This document shows positions 63,483 to 64,000 of a DNA stretch of 64,000 nt, in pieces. Under the pieces are notes generated by a model, which saw only the letters and a list, made by a program, of their open reading frames with translations, searched no databases and was not told the origin of the DNA. Numbering within the stretch: position 1 is the first letter of the stretch; each line of letters begins with the position of its first letter. This DNA comes from Pseudaestuariivita rosea. GTDB taxonomy: Bacteria; Pseudomonadota; Alphaproteobacteria; Rhodobacterales; Rhodobacteraceae. The stretch lies in assembly GCF_017592335.1 (NCBI RefSeq), contig NZ_JACNMP010000014.1, forward strand, positions 1-64,000. Direction: 5' to 3'. A program made the position numbers and the translations under genes.

Positions 63483-64000
63483 TTAGACGGTCAACGTTTC
63501 AGTCGATGCAAAGAACAAGGCCTGGCTGACCGCTGATCGAACCTGTTCTTCATTATAGGGTTTCGAGATCAGAAAAGCCGGTTCCGGCCGTTCGCCGGTC
63601 AACAGACGTTCTGGAAAAGCAGTAATAAAGATCACAGGCCTCTGCCCAAGATCGGTAAGCAGTTCATTGACCGCATCAATACCAGACGAATTATCAGCAA
63701 GTTGAATATCGGCAAGGATCAGATCGGGCACCTCACTATGGCCCAGCTTGACGGCAGCCTTATGGGTCTTGGCAATCCCTGTTACCTTATGGCCCATTTC
63801 GCTGACGATGCCTTCCAGATCCATCGAAATGATCGCTTCATCCTCGATAATCATGACTTTGCCACTGTGTGCATCAGCCATTTCGCGGCGTGCTATTTCG
63901 ACCAGCTCTTTTGCTTCATCGCGCGGAATATCCATGACATTGGCGACACTGTCCAGGGGCAACGATTCAACCGTATGCAACAGCAAAGCTTCGCGGCTGT
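63483..64000 (-). CDS. phyR: PhyR general stress response regulator, 5' part beyond the window
   Basis: The C-terminal ~170 residues of PhyR, the anti-anti-sigma regulator of the alphaproteobacterial general stress response. The end of the sigma-like domain is LLLHTVESLPLDSVANVMDI then PRDEAKELVEIARREM; the receiver follows with VMIIEDEAIISMDLEGIVSE, the phospho-Asp in LILADIQLADNSSGID and the family's VIFITAFPERLLTGERPEP, with Lys in ISKPYNEEQV. The true start lies right of position 64000. When phosphorylated, PhyR takes NepR from EcfG, freeing it for GGAAC-CGTT promoters such as those found here. NepR/EcfG genes are probably just outside. Confidence 0.96.
   Translation of the reverse strand, partial: SREALLLHTVESLPLDSVANVMDIPRDEAKELVEIARREMADAHSGKVMIIEDEAIISMDLEGIVSEMGHKVTGIAKTHKAAVKLGHSEVPDLILADIQLADNSSGIDAVNELLTDLGQRPVIFITAFPERLLTGERPEPAFLISKPYNEEQVRSAVSQALFFASTETLTV

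Overview
The window looks like a chromosomal segment of an alphaproteobacterium of the family Rhodobacteraceae, probably from the Roseobacter side (Loktanella/Yoonia-like). The evidence is the complex I operon peppered with small extra genes, a PhyR-type general stress regulator, an OlsB-like ornithine-lipid acyltransferase, a single long RelA/SpoT protein, and short intergenic repeats shared between loci. The species assignment is inference. I see no tRNA, rRNA, CRISPR array or prophage.

Layout. 1-326: a very short IS3-like element that carries only an orfA. 500-15,253: the respiratory complex I genes nuoB, C, D, E, F and G, each separated by small genes: secreted proteins, tiny membrane proteins, a sulfotransferase, two proteins that share the C-terminal domain of NuoE, lipoproteins, a DUF3291 protein and an inserted gene bounded by a 32-bp direct repeat. 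nuoA is not upstream and nuoH-N are not downstream, so this is a broken or split operon. 15.3-24.6 kb: a TraB/GumN protein, BolA, monothiol glutaredoxin, an aspartic protease, MarC, a TetR unit, MsrB, OlsB, an ABC-F ATPase, an SDR and an outer-membrane beta-barrel. 24.6-31 kb: an orphan immunity-like gene, a second ABC-F ATPase, an AraC/hydrolase/SnoaL cluster, Ndk, DUF4112 and a TfoX C-terminal-domain protein. 31-43 kb, almost all on the minus strand: purF, an OmpA-type protein, a phosphatase-like protein, ctpA, envC, gpmI, rlmH, rsfS, a triple-repeat secreted protein, rnhA, a methyltransferase, DUF3429 and ispH. 43-50.7 kb: a Hint-domain protein, a NYN-domain protein, folK, rpoZ, rsh, DUF2062, exoD and an LpxL-type acyltransferase.

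50.9-64 kb is the most interesting part. Four exact GGAAC-N16-CGTT sites, the signature of alphaproteobacterial EcfG general-stress promoters, and two near matches lie directly upstream of: a Rho-N-like protein + amidoligase + class-I glutamine amidotransferase operon; trkH-trkA; a FocA-family transporter + DUF2945 + topoisomerase IB operon; a Crp/Fnr regulator + MATE operon (weak site); a DUF1328 protein; and a Dps protein. phyR, the master regulator of that response, runs off the right edge. I read this as a compact general stress regulon in which an uncharacterised amidoligase/amidotransferase pair is embedded.

Three repeat families are also visible: a ~120-bp structured repeat in two copies with compensatory base changes in its long stem, a GAGTATTT-containing dispersed element in at least eight copies, and a 32-bp direct repeat around an inserted gene.
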